From contig NZ_BDUD01000001.1 of NCBI RefSeq assembly GCF_003113895.1, positions 7,010,559 to 7,074,558 of the forward strand: a stretch of 64,000 bases of DNA. The letters run 5' to 3'. Below, in pieces: positions 46,353 to 55,585 of the stretch. Each line of letters starts with the position of its first letter. Positions within the stretch are counted from its first letter, which is position 1. Source of the stretch: Nostoc commune NIES-4072. GTDB lineage: Bacteria > Cyanobacteriota > Cyanobacteriia > Cyanobacteriales > Nostocaceae. The position numbers and the translations under genes were made by a program. The notes under the pieces were generated by a model. That model was given only the letters and a program-made list of their open reading frames with translations. It had not been told where the DNA came from and searched no databases.

Positions 46353-46979
46353 ATGGCTTATAGCGACTTTACATTAAGTAAATTTAAAAAGTCATTCAGC
46401 ATCCACATTGATGAAGAAACTGATTTATGTGCTGACATCGAACCTTTACAGCCAAGCGAGAAACTTATAAATTCTCTAGAAGAAACGGCAGAACTGGCTT
46501 TAGCAATTAATACTGAAAAAGCTCGTTCAGAAATGATTATCACTCCGATTTTGTTGGAGGTAAGACGTAGGGCTAATTATCCAATTAGTTTATTTTTAGG
46601 AACAGATTTTAATGTAGATGTCGAAAAAGGTCTAAATGGCTGTTGTGATTTTATCATCAGTCGCGCTAAAGAGCAATTAACAATTAATGTGCCTGTGGTG
46701 GTTATTATTGAAGCGAAAAATGAAAATATTAAAGGTGGATTAGGTCAATGTGCAGCGACAATGTTGGCAGCATAAATGTTCAATCAACGAGAAGGAAATG
46801 ATATTAGGAAAATTTATGGGGCAGTAACAACGGGAGATATTTGGAAGTTTTTGAAGTTAGAAGAAAACAATATATTTATTGATTTAAATAATTATTATAT
46901 TAAAGAGATCGATAAGATTTTAGGGATTTTATCTCAAAGTGTTCAGGGAGATGTACCAAAATCGAATTCGACTAACTAA
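46353..46979 (+). pseudogene. PD-(D/E)xK-nuclease-fold gene with an in-frame ochre stop
   Basis: Start ATG 46353 with GAGG upstream. 141 codons run to TAA at 46773-46775 (QCAATMLAA*), and the same frame goes on with MFNQREGNDIRKIYGAVTTGDIWKFLKLEE to 46979, which reads as the natural continuation. A single C-to-T change in a CAA codon would restore AAQMFNQRE. The nuclease-like triad is visible: GCCDFIIS and VVVIIEAKNENIKGG (D...E-x-K). Function unknown; the fold occurs in restriction and repair proteins. A real truncation or suppressor reading is the alternative. Confidence 0.75.
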
Positions 46980-47033
46980 ACTATATTGGGTTATGCTCAT
47001 TTGTCTAGAGCTACTTAAATTTCACTGTTGACT

Positions 47034-47573
47034 ATGGTCTGGAACAATCTTTTACAGCCTGACTTGATTTTAGAAGGTTCAGTGTTGAACCTAACACCAG
47101 ATATTATCCAAAAATACGGGCTTAAAGGGCTGGTATTGGATGTAGATGAAACCTTAGTACCCTTTAGAGTAGGGCTGGCTTCCCCAGAACTACAAGATTG
47201 GGTGGAGCAAATTCGCTCCTGTACTGCATTGTGTTTGGTGAGTAACAACCTGAGTGAAGCCCGAATTGGTGGAATTGCGCGATCGCTTAATTTACCTTAC
47301 TACTTAGGTGCAGCCAAGCCCTCCCGACGCAAAATTAGAGCAGCACTGAGGGGAATGGATCTACCAGTGCATCAAGTGGGGATGGTAGGCGATCGCTTAT
47401 TTACGGATGTCATAGCAGGTAATCGCTTGGGGATGTTTACTATTCTAGTTGAACCGATTGTCCATGCAGACGCAGCCTTGCGTTCTCATCCTGTTCGCAA
47501 CTTTGAAGTTTGGATATCTGAAATACTTGGAGCCTCTATTACACCCAAGAAAAGCAAAATTCACAAAACTTGA
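47034..47573 (+). CDS. YqeG-family HAD-type phosphatase
   Basis: 179 residues. LVLDVDETLVPF is the HAD motif I with both Asp residues, LVSNNLS motif II, and GMVGDRLFTDVIAGNRLGM motif III/IV. YqeG proteins are of the subfamily III-A without a cap domain and their substrate is not established. An ATG two codons earlier (47028) is equally possible. A strong hairpin follows at 47708. Confidence 0.85.
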   Translation: MVWNNLLQPDLILEGSVLNLTPDIIQKYGLKGLVLDVDETLVPFRVGLASPELQDWVEQIRSCTALCLVSNNLSEARIGGIARSLNLPYYLGAAKPSRRKIRAALRGMDLPVHQVGMVGDRLFTDVIAGNRLGMFTILVEPIVHADAALRSHPVRNFEVWISEILGASITPKKSKIHKT

Positions 47574-47707
47574 CAAATCATCAGGAAAGTAAATCTAAAG
47601 AAATGGTTAAAGAATCTTATTGAAATCCAAAAATCGGGGATCTTAAGTATTAATAACATGGGGTCAGCCAAAAAAGACCCTACAGCATACAAAATAAATA
47701 TAAACCC

Positions 47708-47755
47708 GTAAAGCGTCAGCCTTCACTATAGAGGGATTGGCGCTTTACAATTTCT
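47708..47755 (+). terminator. Terminator after the YqeG gene
   Basis: GTAAAGCG..CA / TTGGCGCTTTAC stem with a loop of about 16 bases followed by AATTTCTTT. Confidence 0.7.
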
Positions 47756-47756
47756 T

Positions 47757-47851
47757 TGGTCATTAGTCCTTTGTCCTTTGTCATTCGTCAGTTACTAATG
47801 ACCAATGACTAATGACCAATAACTAATGACTAATGACTAATGACCAATGAC
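47757..47851. repeat. ATGACNA / TTTGTCC heptamer array
   Basis: Alternating TTTGTCC and ATGAC(C/T)A units in opposite strand senses; the last unit holds the proB start codon. Confidence 0.88.
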
Positions 47852-48956
47852 GAAAACAATTGTTGTCAAAATCGGTACTTCGAGCCTAACTCAACCAGAA
47901 ACGGGACAATTAGCACTTTCGACCATCGCTACCTTGGCGGAAACACTCTGTTATTTAAGACGCCAAGGACACCGGGTGATTTTGGTTTCTTCTGGGGCTG
48001 TGGGAGTGGGTTGTGCGCGGTTGGGCTTAACTGAACGTCCCAAAGCGATCGCACTAAAACAGGCTGTAGCAGCAGTTGGACAAGGCAGGTTAATTCGTGT
48101 ATACGATGATTTATTTACTACCTTACAACAACCAATTGCTCAAGTATTACTGACTCGCAGCGACTTAGTACAACGCAGCCGCTATCTCAACGCCTACAAC
48201 ACTTTTCAGGAACTATTGGGGCTGGGAGTTATCCCCATAGTTAATGAAAATGATACCGTAGCAATAGACGAACTAAAATTTGGTGATAATGACACCCTTT
48301 CAGCATTGGTTGCTAGCTTAGTAGAAGCAGATTGGCTATTTTTGCTTACCGATGTCGATAGACTGTACTCAGCCGATCCACGTTCCGTACCAGATGCGCG
48401 ACCGATCGCTTTAGTGAGTAGCATTAAAGAATTAGCTCAATTACAAATACAAACAGGTTCCCAAGGTTCTCAGTGGGGTACTGGCGGTATGGTGACAAAA
48501 ATTTCGGCCGCGAGAATTGCGATCGCGGCGGGAGTTCGTACCGTAATTACCCAAGGGCGATTTCCCCAGAATATTGAAAAAATTATCCAAGGTGAACTGA
48601 TTGGGACACATTTTGAACCACAACCTGAACCAACTTCGGCGCGTAAACGTTGGATAGCTTACGGACTTTTACCTGCGGGTAAATTGTATTTAGATGAAGG
48701 TGCGATCGCGGCAATTTCTCTGGCGGGAAAATCGTTATTAGCAGCTGGAATTAAGGTAGTAGAGGGAGAGTTTCGCACACAGGACGCAGTGCAATTGTGT
48801 GATACCAACGGTAACGAAATTGCTAGAGGACTTGTGAATTACAACAGCGATGAATTGCAAAAGATTCGCGGCTGTCATTCGCGGGAAATTTCCGCAATTT
48901 TAGGCTATGCGGGTGTGGAAACCGTGATTCACCGGGATAATTTGGTTTTGATTTAG
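47847..48956 (+). CDS. proB: Glutamate 5-kinase
   Basis: 369 residues. [12 protein letters not shown] (ATP site), [27 protein letters not shown] (glutamate site) and [15 protein letters not shown] form the amino-acid kinase domain, and a PUA domain occupies about 275-365 ([20 protein letters not shown]). It phosphorylates glutamate for proline synthesis. The start codon lies in a heptamer array, so no normal Shine-Dalgarno site is seen. ProA is not adjacent. Confidence 0.95.
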   Translation: MTKTIVVKIGTSSLTQPETGQLALSTIATLAETLCYLRRQGHRVILVSSGAVGVGCARLGLTERPKAIALKQAVAAVGQGRLIRVYDDLFTTLQQPIAQVLLTRSDLVQRSRYLNAYNTFQELLGLGVIPIVNENDTVAIDELKFGDNDTLSALVASLVEADWLFLLTDVDRLYSADPRSVPDARPIALVSSIKELAQLQIQTGSQGSQWGTGGMVTKISAARIAIAAGVRTVITQGRFPQNIEKIIQGELIGTHFEPQPEPTSARKRWIAYGLLPAGKLYLDEGAIAAISLAGKSLLAAGIKVVEGEFRTQDAVQLCDTNGNEIARGLVNYNSDELQKIRGCHSREISAILGYAGVETVIHRDNLVLI

Positions 48957-49008
48957 GATGGAAATAAGATAAGTTTCCTAAGTACTAACTGCGAGAGTGA
49001 AAAATATT

Positions 49009-49593
49009 ATGACTCAAACGTTAGAAAATGCTGTTAACTTCCCAGAAGAACAACACTTCTTCAAACGTGGATTAAGTTGGGAACAGTTTAAAGCAATTCA
49101 AGCTAGCTTTGAAAATGTCGCGGGAGTGCGATTGTTTTATTGTGAGGGAATCTTAGAAATTGTGAGTATTGGCAAGCCTCATGAGGCAATTAAGTGTTTA
49201 ACTGGTTTGCTCTTGGGGCAGTATTTCTTGGAACAGGGCATTGAATTTTTCCCCAGTGGAAGTTTTAGCCAGGTTATTCCCGAGATAGTAGAATATCAAG
49301 CAGATTTATCTTATTGCTTTGGAACGGACAAAGCTGTACCAGACTTGTGCATTGAAGTCGTGATTACTAGCGGTAGTCCCATAAAGTTACAGAAGTACAA
49401 ATTAATGGGAGTCCCGGAAGTTTGGTTTTGGGAAGATGGCACAATTGAAGTTTACTGCTTACGAGAGCAAGAATATGAGAAAGTTGTTACAAGTGAGTTA
49501 TTCCCAGAATTAGATTTATTCCTGCTCAATCGTTGTATTTTGTTGTCGTCTCCCTTGGAAGCGCTTAGAGAGTTTCGCCAGGGTATTCAGTAG
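49009..49593 (+). CDS. Uma2-family (DUF820) putative endonuclease
   Basis: 194 residues from MTQTLENAV. The PD-(D/E)xK layout EYQADLSYCFG, CIEVVITSGS and KLQKYKLMGVPEVWFWEDG (D, E, K positions) is typical of the very large Uma2 family in cyanobacteria. Function is unproven. A GTG at 48997 is an alternative start. The stop abuts a MITE. Confidence 0.85.
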   Translation: MTQTLENAVNFPEEQHFFKRGLSWEQFKAIQASFENVAGVRLFYCEGILEIVSIGKPHEAIKCLTGLLLGQYFLEQGIEFFPSGSFSQVIPEIVEYQADLSYCFGTDKAVPDLCIEVVITSGSPIKLQKYKLMGVPEVWFWEDGTIEVYCLREQEYEKVVTSELFPELDLFLLNRCILLSSPLEALREFRQGIQ

Positions 49594-49683
49594 TAGACTT
49601 GTCGCTTTATAAAAAATTAGTGTCTGAAACCCTTGCTTTGCCTGGCTCGAAAAATTCAAAACCTTTATTAGGCGACAAGTCTA
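49594..49683. mobile_element. 90-bp MITE with TAGACTTGTCGC ends
   Basis: Inverted ends TAGACTTGTCGC and GCGACAAGTCTA; TA at both borders. Begins directly after the TAG stop (49591-49593) of the Uma2 gene. No ORF. Confidence 0.8.
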
Positions 49684-49693
49684 GTAATAGTAA

Positions 49694-49747
49694 CGCTATT
49701 TCGTTCTCATCTATCCCGCCTCAGAATAAATTCTGAGTCTAATAGCG
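49694..49747. terminator. Bidirectional hairpin between convergent genes
   Basis: Outer arms CGCTATT/AATAGCG enclose a CTCAGAA/TTCTGAG palindrome, between the Uma2 gene (plus) and the ROK kinase (minus). Confidence 0.6.
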
Positions 49748-49784
49748 AAAGTCGTCAAAAGACCAATACAGTTCAGTTAATGTT

Positions 49785-50750
49785 TTAATTATCCATTTCT
49801 GCTAAAGCCACCGCCCCCCACAACGGCGCATCATCCCCCAAAATCGCTGGGACAATTTCAAAATCAACTTCTGGTAAAGCCGTCTCCCGCGCCACTTGAC
49901 GCAGCACTTGCCAAAAATCTGCCCCCGCTTTCGTCACACCGCCCCCCAACACAAAGCGCTGCGGATTCATCAAATTCGCCACATTACCGATACCTACACC
50001 CAGCGCCCAAGCAGCCTTATGTAAAACTTCCTTTGCCAAATCATCCCCAGCCGCCGCCGCCTCACTTACCAACTGTCCCGTCAGCAACGTTAAATTATCC
50101 CCCACCAAACCCCTTAACACCTCTCCTACTTGGCGTACTTGGCGACTTGGCGGTTCCTTGTCCAAAATTTCCCTAACATTTTGTGCCATATAAGGCCCCG
50201 AAGCTAAACGTTCCACACATCCCCGCTTCCCACACAAACAAACTGGCCCAGCAGGATCTACAACAATATGTCCAATTTCCCCAGCCATCCCACCAGCACC
50301 CCGCCAAGGCTGGCCGTTGAGTATCCAACCACCACCCACACCAGTGCTTACAGTTATATAAAACAGGCTATCGTACCCCTGTCCCGCACCAAAACGATGT
50401 TCTCCCAAAGCAGCAACATTAGCATCATTGTCCACACCAACACTCACACCAAACTCTTCCTCTAACAAACCTTTAAGAGGAATATTTTCCCATCCAGCCA
50501 CATGATGAGATAGTCGCACCGTCCCCGTAGAAGCATCTACAGGGCCGCCAAAGCTGACACCGATCGCACCTGGTTTTGTGTCTTCTAGCAGAGAGTATAC
50601 TAGCGATCGCATAATTTCCAAGTCAGTACTAGCATTTGCATTCGCTGGCGAGAGACGGCGTTCATAACGCAGCCACTTTCTAGAACCTACATTTACCAAT
50701 CCTGCCGCCAATTTAGTTCCACCAAAATCGAGAGCTAAAATTAATGTCAT
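49785..50750 (-). CDS. ROK-family sugar kinase
   Basis: 321 residues. ALDFGGTKLAAGLV is the ATP-binding DxGGT motif, GVGGGWILNGQP and GEIGHIVVDP the ROK signature with the catalytic Asp-type region, and CLCGKRGCVER the Cys-rich zinc loop. It probably phosphorylates glucose or an N-acetylhexosamine. No sugar-catabolic neighbour. ROK transcriptional repressors are excluded because no helix-turn-helix is present. Confidence 0.88.
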   Translation of the reverse strand: MTLILALDFGGTKLAAGLVNVGSRKWLRYERRLSPANANASTDLEIMRSLVYSLLEDTKPGAIGVSFGGPVDASTGTVRLSHHVAGWENIPLKGLLEEEFGVSVGVDNDANVAALGEHRFGAGQGYDSLFYITVSTGVGGGWILNGQPWRGAGGMAGEIGHIVVDPAGPVCLCGKRGCVERLASGPYMAQNVREILDKEPPSRQVRQVGEVLRGLVGDNLTLLTGQLVSEAAAAGDDLAKEVLHKAAWALGVGIGNVANLMNPQRFVLGGGVTKAGADFWQVLRQVARETALPEVDFEIVPAILGDDAPLWGAVALAEMDN

Positions 50751-50850
50751 CGTTTTTTATCTTTATATAATAGGTGGTTTATTTCTCAAGAAAGATGTTT
50801 GCAAGCAAAATAAATTCAACACTAAAGAAGACTATATAATTTAGCAACTC

Positions 50851-51069
50851 ATGACTTCCGAACCTAATCCACTTATCGATTTCTCTCACGCCAAAGAAAC
50901 TCCTGTCTCTCTTGATATCGATAAATCTCAAGAGACAGATCCCATTGAACCTGAAGAAGTCACTGGAGAGAGTAAGCAAAACCCTACTCCTGATGATTTC
51001 AATAGCGAAGATGAAGATCCTAGAATCGGGGGTAGTCAAATAATTAGTGCCAATATTTCAGGTAGTTAA
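50851..51069 (+). CDS. Possible small acidic protein, 72 aa
   Basis: Composition (Glu/Asp/Ser/Pro-rich, e.g. TDPIEPEEVTGESKQNP) is that of a disordered peptide and lacks repeat DNA. No ribosome site. Sits alone between two minus-strand genes. May be a real small protein or chance. Confidence 0.4.
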   Translation: MTSEPNPLIDFSHAKETPVSLDIDKSQETDPIEPEEVTGESKQNPTPDDFNSEDEDPRIGGSQIISANISGS

Positions 51070-51086
51070 ATATTGCCATTACTAAG

Positions 51087-51839
51087 TTACTCATCTCTTT
51101 GTGAGTTGAGGACTCCATCAATAAACTGTTGCAATTTTTGATAATGTGAACCTTTCCAATAAATGCGATCGCAGTCTTGGCAATGCTGGAACACATCAAC
51201 TTGCGATCGCACTGTTTCTGGTAGCTTGTCAACGATGGATTGTTTTTCTACAGGTTCTAATAATCCATTGCAGCGCAAACACCTTTTAAATGGTGAGACT
51301 AATTTAAACAAGTCGTAGCGTTGCAGTACTTCCAAGATTTGTTGTTGAGGGTTAGTATTTCTAACATAATACCCATACGTTACCAAACTACGCATTAATA
51401 GACCCTTATCACGAGTCAAGAGAATACGCCCCTGGCTGTAGGATATCTCGGCTAATTTCTCATCCTCGTAGTCATTGCGGTATAAAGTATCAAAACCTAA
51501 AAGTCGTAGAGATGTCGCCAGCTTCCCCAAATGGATATCTAAAACAAAGCGGATAATACTGAGCGGTTCTGGCATAACCAAAACGTTTGTTATAATAGTA
51601 GTCCTAACAGAAATTGGATAAACATTAATAGTATCTCCATCCGAAACTATGTAAGAAAAATTTACATATTCACCATTAACATTGATAAAAGCAACTTCTG
51701 GATGAGGGACACCCAACGATTCAATCATGTCCTTAATTGAGCCTCTCTCCTCAAAAAAATGGGAGATTTTCACCTGCTTATGATGCCGTGGTAAAAAATG
51801 ATTCAATTCTCCATGAAAAAAGAAATATGCGATCGCCAT
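51087..51839 (-). CDS. Mut7-C RNase-domain protein with ubiquitin-like N-terminus
   Basis: 250 residues. The N-terminal 80 residues are a ubiquitin-like beta-grasp (FFFHGELNHFLPRHH, NGEYVNFSYIVSDGDTINVYPI) and the C-terminal part is a PIN-fold Mut7-C domain with RFVLDIHLGKLATSLRLLGFDT, LLTRDKGLLMR and a CXXC...CXXC zinc ribbon (CLRCNGLLEP, HCQDCDRIYWKG). The group is a prokaryotic relation of the exonuclease Mut-7; role in RNA decay is inferred only. Confidence 0.85.
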   Translation of the reverse strand: MAIAYFFFHGELNHFLPRHHKQVKISHFFEERGSIKDMIESLGVPHPEVAFINVNGEYVNFSYIVSDGDTINVYPISVRTTIITNVLVMPEPLSIIRFVLDIHLGKLATSLRLLGFDTLYRNDYEDEKLAEISYSQGRILLTRDKGLLMRSLVTYGYYVRNTNPQQQILEVLQRYDLFKLVSPFKRCLRCNGLLEPVEKQSIVDKLPETVRSQVDVFQHCQDCDRIYWKGSHYQKLQQFIDGVLNSQRDE

Positions 51840-52880
51840 ACTTAAAAATCTTTGGATTATTAGGAACTGCTGTATCCCCTTACTGGCAATAATTTGTCAC
51901 AATTGCAAAGCTTTATCTATTGTATTGAAAAAATCAATGCTTGCTCAAGTGAGCTATTTCCGCTATAAGATGCCCGTTAACCTTGATTTAACTTACCTTC
52001 TAGAGGTGAAAAACGTTAAAAATATTAGAAATATTCTCAAATACTTGCATTTATTATTAAGTTCAGTTACAGTCAAGGCAGAGGCATATAATCAAACCCT
52101 GACATGAGCTTCAGGAAGTTAGATTAGGTAAAAGGGTAAATAGCAGGTTTGTTAATGTTGATAGTTAGTGACGCTGCTAACAATTAGTCACTAATTTTGC
52201 TCATTAACTTATCGTGTATAAAGTACGGGGCACAAAGCGTTTACCCCCAATTTAATTGTCTTTATTTTTTCTGTAATAATTGACAATTATTCTCAATATG
52301 TATATATGGATAAATACATTAAAAGCAGATAAAAAAGTATTATCTGTTTATCAGGTGTTCTCGCATCTACTTTTAGGAATATGTTTATATGTAAAAACAA
52401 CAACTGTAACTAGCTATGTAAAAAAATTCAGCAAAACTTTAAATAACTATGTTGCTGCTAGCAATATTTTTGATTGTAATATCAGCTACATCTATATTGT
52501 AAGCAAGTTGATTGTCTGTTACTCTCTAAGCGAGCGCAAAAGATTGAACATATTTGATTTTGCGAAAGAAACCAAGTTTAGAAAAGCCGAGTTTCAGCAA
52601 GTGAAAATTTACAAGATACCAAATAACAATAAAACTAGATACAAAACTAACGCCGCGTATACGGAAAAATCTATTTTGATGCTGTTTATCTCTATTGTGG
52701 AGACTTTATTAACCGGAAAGACCTTGATCAGTAATGATGTTATAAAGTGGATACCTAGTTTTAACTAGGAAATGAATATTGTTCTTTTTTATCTCCTTTA
52801 GTCAAGGATATTGTAGCTAAGAACACAATTGTATTTTGTAATACCTTTCGTCCATAAAATACGCTAATGAGTACAGCGAG
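51840..52880. other. AT-rich gap with one weak ORF
   Basis: Apart from the weak ORF at 52280-52768, no gene is supported. The 3' part is AT-rich and lacks repeats. Confidence 0.4.
52280..52768 (+). CDS. Doubtful ORF, 162 aa
   Basis: Very AT-rich, rich in Ile, Tyr, Lys and Asn, no recognised motif, no ribosome site. Two hydrophobic patches could be TM. It may be horizontally acquired or simply open by chance. An unrelated protein begins 112 bp later. Confidence 0.22.
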   Translation: MTIILNMYIWINTLKADKKVLSVYQVFSHLLLGICLYVKTTTVTSYVKKFSKTLNNYVAASNIFDCNISYIYIVSKLIVCYSLSERKRLNIFDFAKETKFRKAEFQQVKIYKIPNNNKTRYKTNAAYTEKSILMLFISIVETLLTGKTLISNDVIKWIPSFN

Positions 52881-53858
52881 ATGAATACTTTTTTTTGTTC
52901 TGACGATTCACACCAAGTAGGAGAAGATGTTATTGGTAGCGCCACCAATTCTCAAACTTATATTTTAGTTGAGTGTCCTTTACCTTGGATATCAGAAGCC
53001 TTTAATTCCAAATGGGTACCCCAGAATTTGAGGATTTTGGTAGAGGAAGTGAAGCGTGCTAAACTACCGATTAGATTCCTCTTAATTGCCAATGATCAAT
53101 CACACAAAGTAAACCAGACTACGCTGTTGATTTATCAAAAAAAAGAAGGGCTAAGTAATGGATATCATAAAAAAGAGTTTAAGCTGCCAAATATTGAGCA
53201 AGTAGCAGCAGTTGTCCAAAAATGGTTATGGGGTATCAGTTCTAATTCTGAGATAGAAACGAGTACAACTAAAGATATTTTAGTTTGTACCCACGGTAGC
53301 CATGATAAATGTTGTGCCAGATATGGCGCTCCTTTTTACTTCAATGTAACAGCAAGGAACGCTGATTTGTGCTTGGATAATGTGCGAATCTGGAAATCAT
53401 CACACTTTGGCGGACATCGGTTTGCACCGACAATTATAGACTTGCCAGAAGGAAGATATTACGGTCGTATAGATATAGATTCATTTAGATCGGTTTTGAC
53501 TCGTACTGGCGATATTCAATGCTTAAATAAAGTCTATAGAGGCTGGGGAATTCTACCTGCTGCACTTCAGGTTTTGGAAAGAGAACTAATGCTTTGTAAT
53601 GGATGGGATTGGTTTAATTACAAAGTTGCAGGCAAAATTTTGGAGCAAAGTTTAGATAATAATACTATTCTGGGTGAGCTAAGTTTTGAACAACCTTCTG
53701 GTTCTCTCTACACTTACCAGGCTAAACTTGTGAGAGATGAAACTAAGACTCAACAACTGAAGAGTTCATGCAATGCTACACGAGAATTGGTAGTTACTAA
53801 ATATGCTGTCGGTAGTCTTTGGGTTAGTTCTAGTAAGGTGATGAGTTATAGTACTTAA
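52881..53858 (+). CDS. Sucrase/ferredoxin-like protein (thioredoxin-fold)
   Basis: 325 residues. The characteristic Suc_Fer-like motif is present: LVCTHGSHDKCCARYGAPF followed by SSHFGGHRFAPTIIDLPEGRYYGRID. The Cys and His residues can hold a [2Fe-2S] cluster in a thioredoxin-like fold, as in plant and yeast members. Biochemical role unknown. It ends convergently on the CnfR gene. Confidence 0.8.
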   Translation: MNTFFCSDDSHQVGEDVIGSATNSQTYILVECPLPWISEAFNSKWVPQNLRILVEEVKRAKLPIRFLLIANDQSHKVNQTTLLIYQKKEGLSNGYHKKEFKLPNIEQVAAVVQKWLWGISSNSEIETSTTKDILVCTHGSHDKCCARYGAPFYFNVTARNADLCLDNVRIWKSSHFGGHRFAPTIIDLPEGRYYGRIDIDSFRSVLTRTGDIQCLNKVYRGWGILPAALQVLERELMLCNGWDWFNYKVAGKILEQSLDNNTILGELSFEQPSGSLYTYQAKLVRDETKTQQLKSSCNATRELVVTKYAVGSLWVSSSKVMSYST

Positions 53859-53870
53859 AAGAGAGGAGTT

Positions 53871-53982
53871 TTTCAACGCAGAGGGACGCGGAGTCTTGCT
53901 GTATTTAGTATAATGCTGCACAAATTCGTAACAAAATCTCTGCGTACCTTTGCGTTTCCCTCTGCGTTCCTCTGCGTTGAAA
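53871..53982. repeat. MITE-like inverted repeat between convergent genes
   Basis: Perfect 14-base ends TTTCAACGCAGAGG (53871-) and CCTCTGCGTTGAAA, with internal CTCTGCG/CGCAGAG copies; about 110 bp. It fills the gap between the sucrase/ferredoxin and CnfR genes. Confidence 0.65.
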
Positions 53983-53995
53983 TTCCAAATCAAGA

Positions 53996-55585
53996 TTAAG
54001 TCATATTTAGCACTTTTCTTAAAAGTACTTGGTCTTCTAATTTGGCTTTTAAACGGCCATTTTCGATATCTCGAATCCAGCTTTGGCTTTTACCTGTAAG
54101 CTTTGCCAATTCTCTTTGAGAGAGATTCAAATTTTTTCGCGCCTGTAAAATCTGTTCACCCAGCAATTCGTTTGTAGCTTTAGGCTTCCTTTTGGCTTTA
54201 GCAGTTCTTGTTTTCTTTTTCTCTGATTCTGAAATTTGCTGTTCCCATTCTGGTGGGAGTTCAAAAGCCAAAATCCGCGCATTCATTAAGAGATTCCATT
54301 TACCACGGGGGCCTGTGTCTGTGAGGCGGGTTTCAGCACCACCGTCATTAGTCCAAAATTCTAATGCTTCATCTGGATCTTCTGGAAGATCAACTAACTT
54401 CGCCCATAAAGGTTGAATTTCTGGCGGGTAGGTAACCGGATCGAAAAGTGGTTTCATTCCATAGTGATTGAGAATTTCTAAGTCGCTTTCAAAAGTTCGC
54501 AGCAGACGTTTGCGTTCTTCTCGTTGTCTGGATGCAAGGGCAACTTTTTCTTCTCCGTAAGCAATCCGCAGCAAGGTAGGAATAGTAATACGTTGTTCCT
54601 TGCCCATTTTGGTTTTAAACAGCAACCACAGCATTAATCGGACTGCGCCTTCATGTTGCTGCCAAATGCTCATAACTGTAGTTAGCAGCGTTTTCGGAAG
54701 ACTACCGTATTGATAGAATGCGGTTCGCTGTTTACATGCTTGCTTATTTAAGAAATATTGTGCCCATAAACCTGCTTTTACTTTAAAAGTTAGCCCAATA
54801 AGATATTTGCATCCAAGATTGTCTTCTTGAAAGTGGTGCTGAATATCTACTAAGTGCCATAAGCGGCTACCTGTAATAGAAAATCCGTTAATTCGACCTT
54901 GTTGAGGCCAGTCAATGGAGATAAGCAGGGAGCAAGCTTGCTGGACAAGATTTTTCATTAAAGCTAGTTTGGCAGCTTTGCTTAAATCTTTGCGTTTCTC
55001 CATCCCCAAATATTTCTCAATTTGTCGCTCATCGATCGCAAATTCTTGCTCCCAAGGTTGCTCTAAAGCTGTAGCATAAGCTGCAAAAATTAGATGTATG
55101 CAAGCGGCTCTGATGTCAAGCCCCTCAATTGCTGCTAAATCTATGGCCTTGTCGTTAACTTTGAATGGATCTTGGATGTGAAAAGCGATCGCACCTCGTC
55201 CCTGATTGATTTGTCGGCTGTAACTTATATAGCCTTCTTCATCGGTTTCCCAATGTAGCGATGTACGTTGTGCTAGTACATTACAAGCTTCCCAAATAGC
55301 GATCGCTGAAGCAAATGGATTATTCTTGCCGTTAGAAAACAAGTCTAAACTGCTAGCATCTCTTGGTTCTATTTTGCATCTCCCTTTTTTTGACTGCCAA
55401 GGAATCGGAGAATTTGTTGGACAAGCTATTACACATTGCGGTTCTGAATAATAACCCTCACAATTATTACAAAGACCAGGATCAATCCAGTATTCATTGT
55501 CTTCTATTCTGATTGCACCCGTAGGACATTGGGGGCGGCAGTTGTCACATCCAACGCAACTGTTGTTAGGAATTGTATAAGGCAT
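53996..55585 (-). CDS. cnfR: CnfR/PatB, iron-sulfur nif transcription activator
   Basis: 529 residues from MPYTIPNNSC (ATG 55585; a longer reading from 55657 adds 24 unlikely residues). The N-terminus holds two ferredoxin-type motifs, CVGCDNCRPQCPTGAI and CNNCEGYYSEPQCVIACP, and the C-terminus an XRE-type helix-turn-helix (LNLSQRELAKLTGKSQSWIRDIEN). Length, start and layout match PatB/CnfR of heterocystous cyanobacteria, which senses oxygen through its clusters and turns on nif and related genes in heterocysts. From memory, in Nostoc PCC 7120 patB also lies next to the cox2 genes, as here. The fdxB gene lies divergently upstream. Confidence 0.92.
   Translation of the reverse strand: MPYTIPNNSCVGCDNCRPQCPTGAIRIEDNEYWIDPGLCNNCEGYYSEPQCVIACPTNSPIPWQSKKGRCKIEPRDASSLDLFSNGKNNPFASAIAIWEACNVLAQRTSLHWETDEEGYISYSRQINQGRGAIAFHIQDPFKVNDKAIDLAAIEGLDIRAACIHLIFAAYATALEQPWEQEFAIDERQIEKYLGMEKRKDLSKAAKLALMKNLVQQACSLLISIDWPQQGRINGFSITGSRLWHLVDIQHHFQEDNLGCKYLIGLTFKVKAGLWAQYFLNKQACKQRTAFYQYGSLPKTLLTTVMSIWQQHEGAVRLMLWLLFKTKMGKEQRITIPTLLRIAYGEEKVALASRQREERKRLLRTFESDLEILNHYGMKPLFDPVTYPPEIQPLWAKLVDLPEDPDEALEFWTNDGGAETRLTDTGPRGKWNLLMNARILAFELPPEWEQQISESEKKKTRTAKAKRKPKATNELLGEQILQARKNLNLSQRELAKLTGKSQSWIRDIENGRLKAKLEDQVLLRKVLNMT

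Noticed and set aside
51925..52107. 60-aa ORF after the Mut7-C gene
   Set aside because: No motif, no ribosome site, AT-rich.
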